Part shown: piece after piece, positions 1-7,837 of the stretch | Layout of the letters: each line of letters opens with the position of its first letter | Position numbering within the stretch: position 1 is the first letter of the stretch | Program-made: the position numbers and the translations under genes | Assembly: GCA_937898635.1 (NCBI GenBank) | Contig: CALEJW010000088.1 | Location: 1 to 8,692 of the forward strand | Direction of reading: 5' to 3' | DNA: 8,692 nucleotides | Source: an uncultured Pseudomonadota bacterium | Lineage (GTDB): Bacteria > Pseudomonadota > Gammaproteobacteria > Burkholderiales > Usitatibacteraceae | Notes under the pieces: generated by a model | The model's input: only the letters and a program-made list of their open reading frames with translations | Databases searched by the model: none | What the model was told of the DNA's origin: nothing

Positions 1-92
1 CCGCCCTTCTTGATGTCCTTGCCGAGCCCCTCGACGGTGTTGCAGCCCGCGAGGGCGAGTGCGGCGACGAGGGCGAAGAGGATGCGGGTCAT
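1..92 (-). CDS. Entericidin A/B-like small lipoprotein (3' part beyond the window)
   Basis: Only the first 30 codons are visible; the gene runs off the left edge. The product opens with a classic lipoprotein signal peptide: a short start with Arg3, a hydrophobic stretch at residues 4-15, and the lipobox LAGC with the lipidated Cys at residue 17. The mature part begins NTVEGLGKDIKKG, which is the typical entericidin sequence. Entericidins are very small cell-envelope lipoproteins, best known as an antidote/toxin pair in enterics; their role in betaproteobacteria is unclear. The ATG at 92 is preceded by GGAG about eight bases upstream. It starts 14 bases after the leuC stop, so it is probably translated from the leuC transcript. 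From gene order known in betaproteobacteria, leuD is expected next, outside the window. The identification rests on a short stretch but the motif is distinctive. Confidence 0.85.
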   Translation of the reverse strand, partial: MTRILFALVAALALAGCNTVEGLGKDIKKG

Positions 93-106
93 GGTCGGTC
101 TCCGGT

Positions 107-1516
107 TCAGTCGAGTTTGCGAACGTCCACGAAGCGCCCCGCCAGCGCGGCGGCGGCGGCCATCGTGGGGCTCACGAGGTGCGTGCGGCCGCCGGCTCCC
201 TGGCGGCCTTCGAAATTGCGGTTCGAGGTCGACGCGCAGCGCTCGCCGGCCGAGAGCTTGTCGTCGTTCATCCCCAGGCACATCGAGCAGCCCGGGTCGC
301 GCCACTCGAACCCGGCGGCGAGGAAGACCTTGTCCAGCCCTTCCTTCTCGGCCTGGCGCTTGACCAGCCCCGAGCCCGGTACCACCAGCGCGAGCTTCAC
401 GTTGCCGGCGACCCGGCGCCCGCGAACCACCGCGGCGGCCGCGCGAAGGTCCTCGATGCGCGAGTTGGTGCAGGAGCCGATGAAGACCTTGTCGATCGCG
501 ATGTCCGTCATCGGCGTGCGCGGATCGAGCCCCATGTACTCGAGCGCCCGCTCCATCGCCTCGCGGCGCACCGGGTCCTTCTCGCGGGCGGGATCGGGCA
601 CGCGCTCGCCCACGGAGACGACCATCTCCGGCGAGGTTCCCCAGGTCACCTGGGGCTCGAGCGTCCTCGCGTCGATCGCGACCTCCCGGTCGAAGCGCGC
701 GCCCGGGTCGGAGACGAGCGTGCGCCAGTAGGCGGCGGCGCGGGCGAACATCTCGCCGGCGGGCGCGAACGGGCGCCCCTCCAGGTAGGCGAGCGTCGTC
801 TCATCCACGGCGACCATTCCGGCGCGCGCGCCGGCCTCGATCGCCATGTTGCACACGGTCATCCTTCCTTCCATCGAGAGCGAGCGGATCGTGGAGCCGG
901 CGAACTCGATCGCGTGCCCCGTGCCGCCCGCGGTCCCGATGCGCCCGATCACCGCGAGCACGACGTCCTTCGCGCCGACGCCCGCGGGAAGCTCTCCCTC
1001 GACGACGATGCGCAGCGTCTTCGCCTTCTTGGCGAGCAGGCACTGCGTGGCGAGGACGTGCTCCACCTCGCTCGTGCCGATGCCGAAGGCGAGCGCCGCG
1101 AAGGCGCCGTGGGTGCTGGTGTGGGAATCGCCGCACACGACCGTCATGCCCGGAAGGGTGGCGCCCTGCTCCGGGCCGATCACGTGGACGATGCCCTGCC
1201 GCGCGTCGGTCATCCCGTAGTACACGGGCACCGCGAACTTCTCGACGTTTCGATCGAGCGTCTCGACCTGCAGCCGCGCGATCGGGTCCGCGATGCCCGC
1301 CCGGCGATCGCGCGTGGGCACGTTGTGGTCCGCGGTGGCGACGACGGAGCCGATCCGCCACGGCTTGCGCCCGGCGAGGGAGAGTCCCTCGAAGGCCTGC
1401 GGGCTCGTCACCTCGTGGACGAGGTGGCGGTCGATGTAGATGAGCGCGGTCCCGTCCGCCTCCTCGTGCACGAGGTGGGCGTTCCAGAGCTTGTCGTAGA
1501 GCGTGAGCGCGTTCAT
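107..1516 (-). CDS. leuC: 3-isopropylmalate dehydratase, large subunit (LeuC)
   Basis: This is the large subunit of isopropylmalate isomerase, which with LeuD converts 2-isopropylmalate to 3-isopropylmalate in cytoplasmic leucine synthesis. The 469-residue product has the usual length for a bacterial LeuC and is intact. It belongs to the aconitase superfamily. The three [4Fe-4S] ligands are visible as Cys349 in GSCTNSR (347-353) and Cys410 and Cys413 in DPGCSMCLG (407-415). Other family hallmarks are DRHLVHEVTSPQAFEGL near residues 29-45, CGDSHTSTHGA at 128-138, and SNRNFEGRQG at 431-440 near the C-terminus. The ATG at 1516 gives the standard start MNALTLYDKLW, with a modest GGAA eight bases upstream. 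A perfect TATAAT lies 20 bases upstream. The small lipoprotein gene follows after 14 bases. LeuD is not in the window, so the complete enzyme needs a gene further left. Confidence 0.98.
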   Translation of the reverse strand: MNALTLYDKLWNAHLVHEEADGTALIYIDRHLVHEVTSPQAFEGLSLAGRKPWRIGSVVATADHNVPTRDRRAGIADPIARLQVETLDRNVEKFAVPVYYGMTDARQGIVHVIGPEQGATLPGMTVVCGDSHTSTHGAFAALAFGIGTSEVEHVLATQCLLAKKAKTLRIVVEGELPAGVGAKDVVLAVIGRIGTAGGTGHAIEFAGSTIRSLSMEGRMTVCNMAIEAGARAGMVAVDETTLAYLEGRPFAPAGEMFARAAAYWRTLVSDPGARFDREVAIDARTLEPQVTWGTSPEMVVSVGERVPDPAREKDPVRREAMERALEYMGLDPRTPMTDIAIDKVFIGSCTNSRIEDLRAAAAVVRGRRVAGNVKLALVVPGSGLVKRQAEKEGLDKVFLAAGFEWRDPGCSMCLGMNDDKLSAGERCASTSNRNFEGRQGAGGRTHLVSPTMAAAAALAGRFVDVRKLD

Positions 1517-1536
1517 GGTCGTTCCGGCGAGGCGAA

Positions 1537-1542
1537 ATTATA
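1537..1542 (-). promoter_or_regulatory. Candidate -10 box (TATAAT) for leuC
   Basis: On the minus strand TATAAT occupies 1542-1537, a perfect sigma70 -10 hexamer in a locally AT-rich island (TTATAATTT) within otherwise GC-rich DNA. A start about seven bases downstream would leave a leader of roughly 14 bases before the leuC ATG at 1516. I find no good -35 hexamer at 16-18 bases, because that position is inside a GC hairpin. The promoter would therefore need an activator, or the AT island is simply the tail of a terminator. No leader peptide rich in leucine codons fits in so short a leader, so classical leucine attenuation is not apparent here. Confidence 0.45.
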
Positions 1543-1543
1543 A

Positions 1544-1559
1544 CCCGCGCCAACGCGGG
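1544..1559 (-). terminator. Hairpin after aroC, possible intrinsic terminator
   Basis: On the minus strand CCCGCG, loop TTGG, CGCGGG forms a perfect six-base-pair GC stem, directly followed by TTATAATTT. It lies 10 bases after the aroC stop. The tail is T-rich but interrupted by A, so as a Rho-independent terminator it is weak. It shares bases with the leuC -10 candidate. The position and GC stem support termination; the imperfect T tract argues against full efficiency. Confidence 0.45.
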
Positions 1560-1569
1560 GCTTCGCCGC

Positions 1570-2727
1570 TCAGGCTTCCGCGGGATCGGGATCCTCGAGT
1601 GCGGAGGCCGCGCTTGCGCCGGGGTTCCCCGGGGCCGCCGCGGGAACGCGCGGCGTCCCGGAGGCCACGTCCGCGTTCTGGGCGCGGTGGCGCAGCGCGT
1701 GGTCCATGAGGACGAGCGCCACGAAGGCCTCCGCGATGGGCGTGGCGCGGATGCCCACGCACGGATCGTGGCGCCCGTGGGTCTCGATCGCCGCAGGCCG
1801 GCCCTCGACGTCGACCGTGCGCCGAGCCAGCCGGATGCTCGAGGTGGGCTTGATCGCGATCGAGGCCACGATGTCCTGCCCGGTCGAGATCCCGCCGAGG
1901 ATGCCGCCCGCGTGATTGGAGAGAAAGCCCTCGGGCGACATCTCGTCGGAGTGCTCGGTGCCGAGCTGCGCGGCGGCGGCGAAGCCGGCCCCGATCTCGA
2001 CGCCCTTCACGGCATTGATGCCCATGAGCGCCTGCGCGAGGTCGGCGTCGAGCCTGCCGTAGAGCGGCTCGCCCCAGCCGGGCGGCGCGCCGGTGGCCAC
2101 CACGCGAAGGCGCGCCCCGCAGGAATCCCCGGACTTGCGCAGCGCGTCCATGTAGGCCTCGAGCTCCGGGACGATCGCCGCGCTCGCGGCGAAGAACGGG
2201 TTCGCGTCGACGTGCTCCCAGGACTCGAAGGGGATCGCCTTCGGCCCGAGGTGGGTGAGATGGCCGCGCACCACGACGCCGTAGCGCTCGCGCAGCCACT
2301 TCCTCGCGATGGCGCCCGCCGCCACGGCCGGCGCGGTGAGCCGCGCCGAGGAGCGCCCGCCGCCGCGCGGGTCGCGGATCCCGTACTTCTGCAGGTAGGC
2401 GTAGTCCGCGTGGCCGGGGCGGAAGCTCCCCGCGATCTTCGCGTAGTCCTTGCTGCGCTGGTCCTCGTTCCTGATGAGGAGCGCGATCGGCGTCCCCGTC
2501 GTCCTTCCCTCGTGCACGCCGCTCAGGATCTCGACGCGGTCTTCCTCGCGCCGCTGCGTCACGTGCCGCGAGGTGCCGGGCTTGCGCCGGTCCAGGTCGG
2601 GCTGGATGTCGCCTTCCGCGAGCGCCATGCCGGGCGGGCAGCCGTCGACGACGCAGCCGATCGCCGGGCCGTGGGACTCGCCGAAAGTGGTGACCGTGAA
2701 GAGGGTGCCGAGGGTGTTGCCGGACAT
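1570..2727 (-). CDS. aroC: Chorismate synthase (AroC)
   Basis: Chorismate synthase carries out the last shikimate-pathway step, the anti-1,4-elimination of phosphate from EPSP to give chorismate. It needs reduced FMN and works as a cytoplasmic homotetramer. The 385-residue product begins MSGNTLGTLFTVTTFGESHG, the family signature with a conserved His at residue 19. A second conserved His is in SFRPGHADY (His106), and RDPRGGGRSSAR (118-129) is the third signature. HSDEM (259-263), SNHAGGILGGISTG (270-283) and KPTSSI (293-298) are all typical of the family. The catalytic core ends near HRAQNADV (347-354). The remaining 30 or so residues are an Ala/Pro-rich, acidic-ended tail that makes the protein slightly longer than the common 355-365. 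The ATG at 2727 gives the canonical N-terminus, but no clear Shine-Dalgarno precedes it. An extended -10 motif (TGCTAGACT) ends 27 bases upstream, so aroC probably has its own promoter. Confidence 0.98.
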   Translation of the reverse strand: MSGNTLGTLFTVTTFGESHGPAIGCVVDGCPPGMALAEGDIQPDLDRRKPGTSRHVTQRREEDRVEILSGVHEGRTTGTPIALLIRNEDQRSKDYAKIAGSFRPGHADYAYLQKYGIRDPRGGGRSSARLTAPAVAAGAIARKWLRERYGVVVRGHLTHLGPKAIPFESWEHVDANPFFAASAAIVPELEAYMDALRKSGDSCGARLRVVATGAPPGWGEPLYGRLDADLAQALMGINAVKGVEIGAGFAAAAQLGTEHSDEMSPEGFLSNHAGGILGGISTGQDIVASIAIKPTSSIRLARRTVDVEGRPAAIETHGRHDPCVGIRATPIAEAFVALVLMDHALRHRAQNADVASGTPRVPAAAPGNPGASAASALEDPDPAEA

Positions 2728-2754
2728 GTTGCGCGCGGGGAAGGTTTTCGTTCG

Positions 2755-2763
2755 AGTCTAGCA
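2755..2763 (-). promoter_or_regulatory. Candidate extended -10 promoter for aroC (TGCTAGACT)
   Basis: Minus strand 2763-2755 reads TGCTAGACT, that is TGn followed by TAGACT, four of six to TATAAT. It ends 27 bases before the aroC ATG. No -35 consensus is seen at 17 bases, which extended -10 promoters can tolerate. The same nine bases occur before maeB at 4172-4180, which strengthens the call. The CTAG core is generally uncommon in bacterial genomes. Confidence 0.45.
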
Positions 2764-2770
2764 CGCGAGG

Positions 2771-2809
2771 GTGCGCGCGACCCCCGGCGGCCGGCGCGGT
2801 CGCGCGTGC
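2771..2809. repeat. Large GC-rich inverted repeat between the amidohydrolase gene and aroC
   Basis: Positions 2771-2781 pair with 2799-2809 as an 11-base-pair stem (nine Watson-Crick pairs and two G-T pairs in plus-strand RNA) around a 17-base GC-rich loop. It lies 10 bases past the amidohydrolase stop and upstream of the aroC promoter candidate. No T tract follows on the minus strand, so it is not a standard intrinsic terminator. It could protect the 3' end of the upstream mRNA or aid Rho-dependent termination. In GC-rich DNA such stems also arise by chance. Confidence 0.35.
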
Positions 2810-2819
2810 GAAACGCGCC

Positions 2820-4061
2820 TCAGGCGGCGCGCGGGGCCGGGTCCAGGATGCGGCGCGTCTCGAACACCGCCGCGGGAAGGCGCTCGCCCCGCCAGGAGAG
2901 GCTTCGCTTGAGGACGAAGTCGAACTGGAGCGCGTTCACGTGGCGCAGCTCGGAGAGCACCGGGATCGCCGCTTCGTCGAGCAGCCCGGCGCGCGCGAGC
3001 CCGCGCAGCGAGTGCAGGGGCATGACGGCCGGCAGGGGATAGTCGCTGCCGTTGACGAGGCGCTCATGCCACTGCTTTGCGGCGAGGATCGCGGGGAGCG
3101 CCGCCGCCCGGTTCGCCTGCGTGAGCGCCGCGAGGTCTCCGAAGAGCAGGCCCTGGTAGCGCGGCTCGTCCATCAGCCGCGCGAAGAGCGCGAAGTTGTC
3201 CGCGAGCGGCGCGCGTGCAGGGTCGGGATCGGCGTCCAGGTCGGGACTGCGGCCGAGCGAGGCGCAGTGCGCCGCGATCACCCGGACCCCCCGGTCGAGC
3301 GGGTGGCGGAGCGCTAGCGGGCTGCCCAGGTCGTGCCTTCCGGCGCCCTCGACGGCGCGCTCCTCGCCCACGTGCACGAGGAGCGGCAGTCCCAGGCGAC
3401 GCAACGCCGGATAGAGCGCGATGGCGCGAGGGTGCGCGAGGTCGATGCCCATCGCCTGCGGGAGCCATTTCACCGCCCTCGCCCCGGCGCCGCGGGCCGC
3501 CTCCAGCGCCGCGACCGCGTCGCGCCGGTACGGATGGACGGAGGCGATCCACTCGAAGCGGTCCGGCCGCGAGCGGCACACCCTCGCGGCATAGGCATCG
3601 GCGACGGCGAAGCTCGTGAGGTCCTCGCGCCGCCTTCCGTCCGCGTCGTGGGTGAAGTCGAACGCGAGGAGCACCAGCTTCGCCCCGGGCGGCAGCTCGT
3701 CCGCGAGATGGACGATCCGCTCGAGAACGGCCGCGTCCAGGCGCTCCTCGTCGTCGCCGCCGCAAGCCGCGTTGAAGTACATCGCGCGACGCACGTGGCC
3801 GGCGATCGTCGTGGGCCGGTCGAGGGCCGGGGAGAGGAAGATCCCCGTGCCGCTTCGGCCATTGCCGAAGAGGTGCGCGTGGCAGTCCCACACCTGCCGC
3901 GGGTCGACCCCGTCCCAGGCCGCCCGCACCAGGGGCTCGCGCAGGATCCGGTGCCCGCCACTCGCGCGGCACTCGTTGAAGAGCCCCTGCTCGAGGCTCA
4001 GGTCGCAGCCGCCCAGCGCGACCGCGGCCGGCGCGAGCCCCAGGAATCGCCTTCGATTCAT
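2820..4061 (-). CDS. Exported (Tat/lipobox) metal-dependent amidohydrolase, amidohydrolase-2-like TIM barrel
   Basis: The 413-residue product has a twin-arginine-like N-terminus, NRRRFLGLA (2-10), running into a lipobox-like LGGC with Cys19. It is therefore probably exported through Tat and lipid-anchored. The rest resembles the ACMSD-like amidohydrolase-2 branch. The strand-1 metal motif is HAH (His61, His63) in WDCHAHLFG. Further likely ligands are His230 in LLVHVGEE and His265 in IAAHCAS, with catalytic Asp340 in NGSDYPLP. VKWLP with Lys198 sits where this family has a conserved GfKlhP-type strand. All ligand positions appear filled, so an active hydrolase or decarboxylase is expected. The substrate cannot be read from sequence. 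The ATG at 4061 is chosen because it places the signal peptide at the very N-terminus and has GGAG six bases upstream; the frame is open much further up but that is antisense to maeB. The gene is divergent from maeB, and aroC follows 92 bases downstream. Confidence 0.85.
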   Translation of the reverse strand: MNRRRFLGLAPAAVALGGCDLSLEQGLFNECRASGGHRILREPLVRAAWDGVDPRQVWDCHAHLFGNGRSGTGIFLSPALDRPTTIAGHVRRAMYFNAACGGDDEERLDAAVLERIVHLADELPPGAKLVLLAFDFTHDADGRRREDLTSFAVADAYAARVCRSRPDRFEWIASVHPYRRDAVAALEAARGAGARAVKWLPQAMGIDLAHPRAIALYPALRRLGLPLLVHVGEERAVEGAGRHDLGSPLALRHPLDRGVRVIAAHCASLGRSPDLDADPDPARAPLADNFALFARLMDEPRYQGLLFGDLAALTQANRAAALPAILAAKQWHERLVNGSDYPLPAVMPLHSLRGLARAGLLDEAAIPVLSELRHVNALQFDFVLKRSLSWRGERLPAAVFETRRILDPAPRAA

Positions 4062-4063
4062 GC

Positions 4064-4071
4064 CCTTCTCC
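4064..4071 (-). promoter_or_regulatory. Ribosome binding site of the amidohydrolase gene
   Basis: The minus strand reads GGGAGAAGGGC immediately before the ATG at 4061. GGAG at 4071-4068 sits six bases from the start codon. This fixes the start, because the frame stays open for thousands of bases upstream with many other possible starts. Confidence 0.65.
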
Positions 4072-4114
4072 CGCGCCCTGGCGCGCTTTCCCTGACGGGT
4101 TCCCCCTTGCCCGC

Positions 4115-4144
4115 ATCCTTCGCCACGGCGGCCGCAGCCGTCAA
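4115..4144 (-). promoter_or_regulatory. Weak candidate sigma70 promoter for the amidohydrolase gene
   Basis: On the minus strand TTGACG (4144-4139) matches five of six bases of the -35 consensus. After an 18-base spacer, AAGGAT (4120-4115) matches only three of six bases of the -10 consensus. The position, in the divergent region about 54 bases before the amidohydrolase ATG, is suitable. The poor -10 keeps confidence low. Confidence 0.3.
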
Positions 4145-4166
4145 CCGGCCCCGGGCCGGGGGGCCC
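4145..4166. repeat. Overlapping GC inverted repeats in the amidohydrolase-maeB divergent region
   Basis: CCGGCCC (4145-4151) and GGGCCGG (4153-4159) are perfect inverted repeats around one base. The right arm can alternatively pair as GGGCC (4153-4157) with GGCCC (4162-4166). Both lie directly upstream of the maeB extended -10. They might be an operator or only GC-rich low-complexity sequence. The surrounding 156 bases (4062-4217) hold no gene that I can support. Confidence 0.3.
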
Positions 4167-4171
4167 ACGCA

Positions 4172-4180
4172 TGCTAGACT
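4172..4180 (+). promoter_or_regulatory. Candidate extended -10 promoter for maeB (TGCTAGACT)
   Basis: TGCTAGACT contains TG, one base, then TAGACT (four of six to TATAAT). It lies in the only AT-richer part of the divergent region. Transcription from about 4187 would leave a leader of roughly 31 bases before the maeB ATG. No -35 hexamer is evident at the right spacing. The identical nine bases precede aroC on the other strand. Confidence 0.5.
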
Positions 4181-4203
4181 TCACGACAAATTCCAAGCCG
4201 CTC

Positions 4204-4208
4204 AAGGG
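4204..4208 (+). promoter_or_regulatory. Ribosome binding site of maeB
   Basis: AAGGG lies nine bases before the ATG at 4218. It decides the start, since the maeB frame is open upstream to 3333 across the antisense strand of the amidohydrolase gene. Confidence 0.6.
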
Positions 4209-4217
4209 TTTAGCACC

Positions 4218-6494
<2,277 letters not shown>

Positions 6495-6506
6495 CCGGTC
6501 CGGCCC

Positions 6507-6884
6507 ATGATCGACCGTTTCGACCACCTCCACCTCCAGCCCGCCGACTTCGAGCGCTCGCTCGCGTTCTATCGCGACACGCTCGGCTGGTCGGTGGTGT
6601 CCGCGTGGGGCGACGCCGCCACGGGACGCGGCGCGGTCCTCTCCGGCGGCGCGATCAAGCTGGTCCTCGCCGAGCGCAAGGAGGATCGCGCGACCGGCGG
6701 GCCGGCGCGTCCCACGGTCTTCCTGGACATCCACGACATCGACAAGCGCTTCGCGGCGCTGCCCGCGGGCGACTTCGTCGTGGCGCCTCCCGGCACGAGC
6801 GAGCGCGGCTCGCGCGGCTTCGTGGTCCGCGACCCCGACGGCAATCTCATCGCCTTCGAGGAGTTGAACCGCCACCGTGGCTGA
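6507..6884 (+). CDS. VOC-family (glyoxalase/bleomycin-resistance fold) protein
   Basis: This 125-residue cytoplasmic protein has the VOC pattern: FDHLHLQPADFERSLAFYRDTLGW at residues 5-28, RPTVFLDIHDID (68-79), and FVVRDPDGNLIAFEEL (105-120) as the closing strand. The paired beta-alpha-beta3 modules are consistent with a single-domain dimeric member. Compared with E. coli-type glyoxalase I, only the first metal ligand (His7) is evident. The second ligand position appears to be Lys51, the third lies in the VFLD strand without His, and the final Glu of the DPDGNxxE motif is Ala116, with Glu118 two residues on. A standard glyoxalase I activity is therefore doubtful and the substrate unknown. No Shine-Dalgarno is obvious before the ATG. 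It starts 12 bases after the maeB stop and overlaps ldcA by eight bases, so translation coupling is likely. Fold is confident, function is not. Confidence 0.85.
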   Translation: MIDRFDHLHLQPADFERSLAFYRDTLGWSVVSAWGDAATGRGAVLSGGAIKLVLAERKEDRATGGPARPTVFLDIHDIDKRFAALPAGDFVVAPPGTSERGSRGFVVRDPDGNLIAFEELNRHRG

Positions 6885-7824
6885 GCCCGGACCGACCCGG
6901 CCGCGGCCCCCGGCCGCGCGCGCCACCATCGGCGTCTTCTGCCTCTCCGGCGTGGTCGAGCCGGAGCGCCTCGACGAAGGCGTGCGCCGGCTCGAGGCCG
7001 AGGGCCACCGCGTCGTCCTCGCCGAGGAGGCGCGCCGGCAGTGGCGCTACTTCGCGGGCACCGACGAGGAGCGGCTCGCGGGCTTCCACCGCCTCCTGGA
7101 CGACCCGTCGGTCGACCTCATGCTCGCCGCGCGCGGCGGCTACGGCCTGAGCCGGCTGCTCTCCGCGATCGACTGGGCGAGCGTCGCGGCGGGCGGCAAG
7201 GCCTTCGTCGGGTTCTCCGACTTCACGGCTTTCAACTGCGCCGCGCTCGCGCGCGCCGGCCTCGCGAGCTTCCACGGACCCATGCTCGCGGCGGATTTCG
7301 GCGACGGCGAGCCCGATCCCTTCATGGTCGAGCACTTCCGGGCCACGCTCTGGGGCGCGCGCGACCGCGTTGCCGTCGCCGGAGCCACCGGCGCGCCGCG
7401 AGGCACGATCGCCGGGCGAGCGTGGGGCGGCAACCTCTCGATGCTCGCGCACCTCGCGGGAACGCCCTACCTGCCGGCCGTGGACGGGGGACTCCTCTAC
7501 GTGGAGGAGATCGACGAGCAGCCCTACGCGATCGAGCGGCTCTTCCTGCAGTTGCACCACGCGGGCGTCCTCGCGCGCCAGTCGGCGATCCTGCTTGGCG
7601 ACTTCGACGGCTGCCGGCCCACCAACGCGAAGCGCTATCCCTACGCGATGGCCGAGGTGATCGAGACGCTGCGCGGCCTCGTCGCCTGCCCGGTGCTCGC
7701 CGGGCTTCCCTTCGGCCACGTCGCGCGCAAGCTCACGCTCCCGTTCGGCGCGAGCGCCCTCCTCGCGGTGGAGCCGGACGGCTACGCCCTCTCCTGGGAA
7801 GGGCTCGGGAGCCCGGGCGCCTGA
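6877..7824 (+). CDS. ldcA: Murein L,D-carboxypeptidase, peptidase family S66 (LdcA)
   Basis: LdcA removes the terminal D-Ala from murein tetrapeptides by cutting the bond after meso-diaminopimelate, a cytoplasmic step in peptidoglycan recycling. The 315-residue product is close to the usual length and shows the S66 catalytic triad: Ser114 in GFSDFTA (112-118), Glu210 in LYVEEIDEQPY (207-217) and His281 in LPFGHV (277-282). AARGGYG (84-90) is the conserved glycine turn near the nucleophile, and RAWGGNLSML (181-190) is also typical. No signal peptide is present, matching a cytoplasmic enzyme. The start is taken as GTG at 6877, giving a Pro-rich extension of about 17 residues before the first core strand (ATIGVFCLSGV). 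GAGGAG-like sequence ends about 13 bases upstream. The gene overlaps the VOC stop by eight bases (GTGGCTGA), implying coupled translation. An alternative start inside the first 20 codons cannot be excluded. Confidence 0.95.
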   Translation: MAEPGPTRPRPPAARATIGVFCLSGVVEPERLDEGVRRLEAEGHRVVLAEEARRQWRYFAGTDEERLAGFHRLLDDPSVDLMLAARGGYGLSRLLSAIDWASVAAGGKAFVGFSDFTAFNCAALARAGLASFHGPMLAADFGDGEPDPFMVEHFRATLWGARDRVAVAGATGAPRGTIAGRAWGGNLSMLAHLAGTPYLPAVDGGLLYVEEIDEQPYAIERLFLQLHHAGVLARQSAILLGDFDGCRPTNAKRYPYAMAEVIETLRGLVACPVLAGLPFGHVARKLTLPFGASALLAVEPDGYALSWEGLGSPGA

Positions 7825-7837
7825 GCCCGGCTCAGGC
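7819..7837. terminator. Symmetric hairpin spanning both convergent stop codons
   Basis: GCCTGAGC (7819-7826) pairs perfectly with GCTCAGGC (7830-7837) around the loop CCG. The ldcA stop TGA (7822-7824) is in the left arm. The stop of the opposing oxidoreductase gene (TCA at 7832-7834 on the plus strand) is in the right arm. The hairpin can form in transcripts from either side, so it may serve as a bidirectional end structure. No T tract follows in either direction, so classical intrinsic termination is uncertain. Confidence 0.5.

Noticed and set aside
59..1543. A 494-codon plus-strand open frame opposite leuC
   Set aside because: It is antisense to an intact leuC, its product is Arg/His/Ala-rich with no family pattern, and such frames are routine opposite GC-rich genes.
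1687..3042. A 451-codon plus-strand open frame opposite aroC and the amidohydrolase end
   Set aside because: It crosses two well-supported minus-strand genes and the space between them, and has no recognisable motif.
3333..4217. A 295-codon in-frame upstream extension of maeB
   Set aside because: It is antisense to the amidohydrolase gene. The MaeB N-terminus at 4218 matches the family and has an AAGGG ribosome binding site and upstream -10.
6847..7719. A 290-codon minus-strand open frame opposite ldcA
   Set aside because: LdcA has its full catalytic triad on the other strand, and this product has no recognisable domain.
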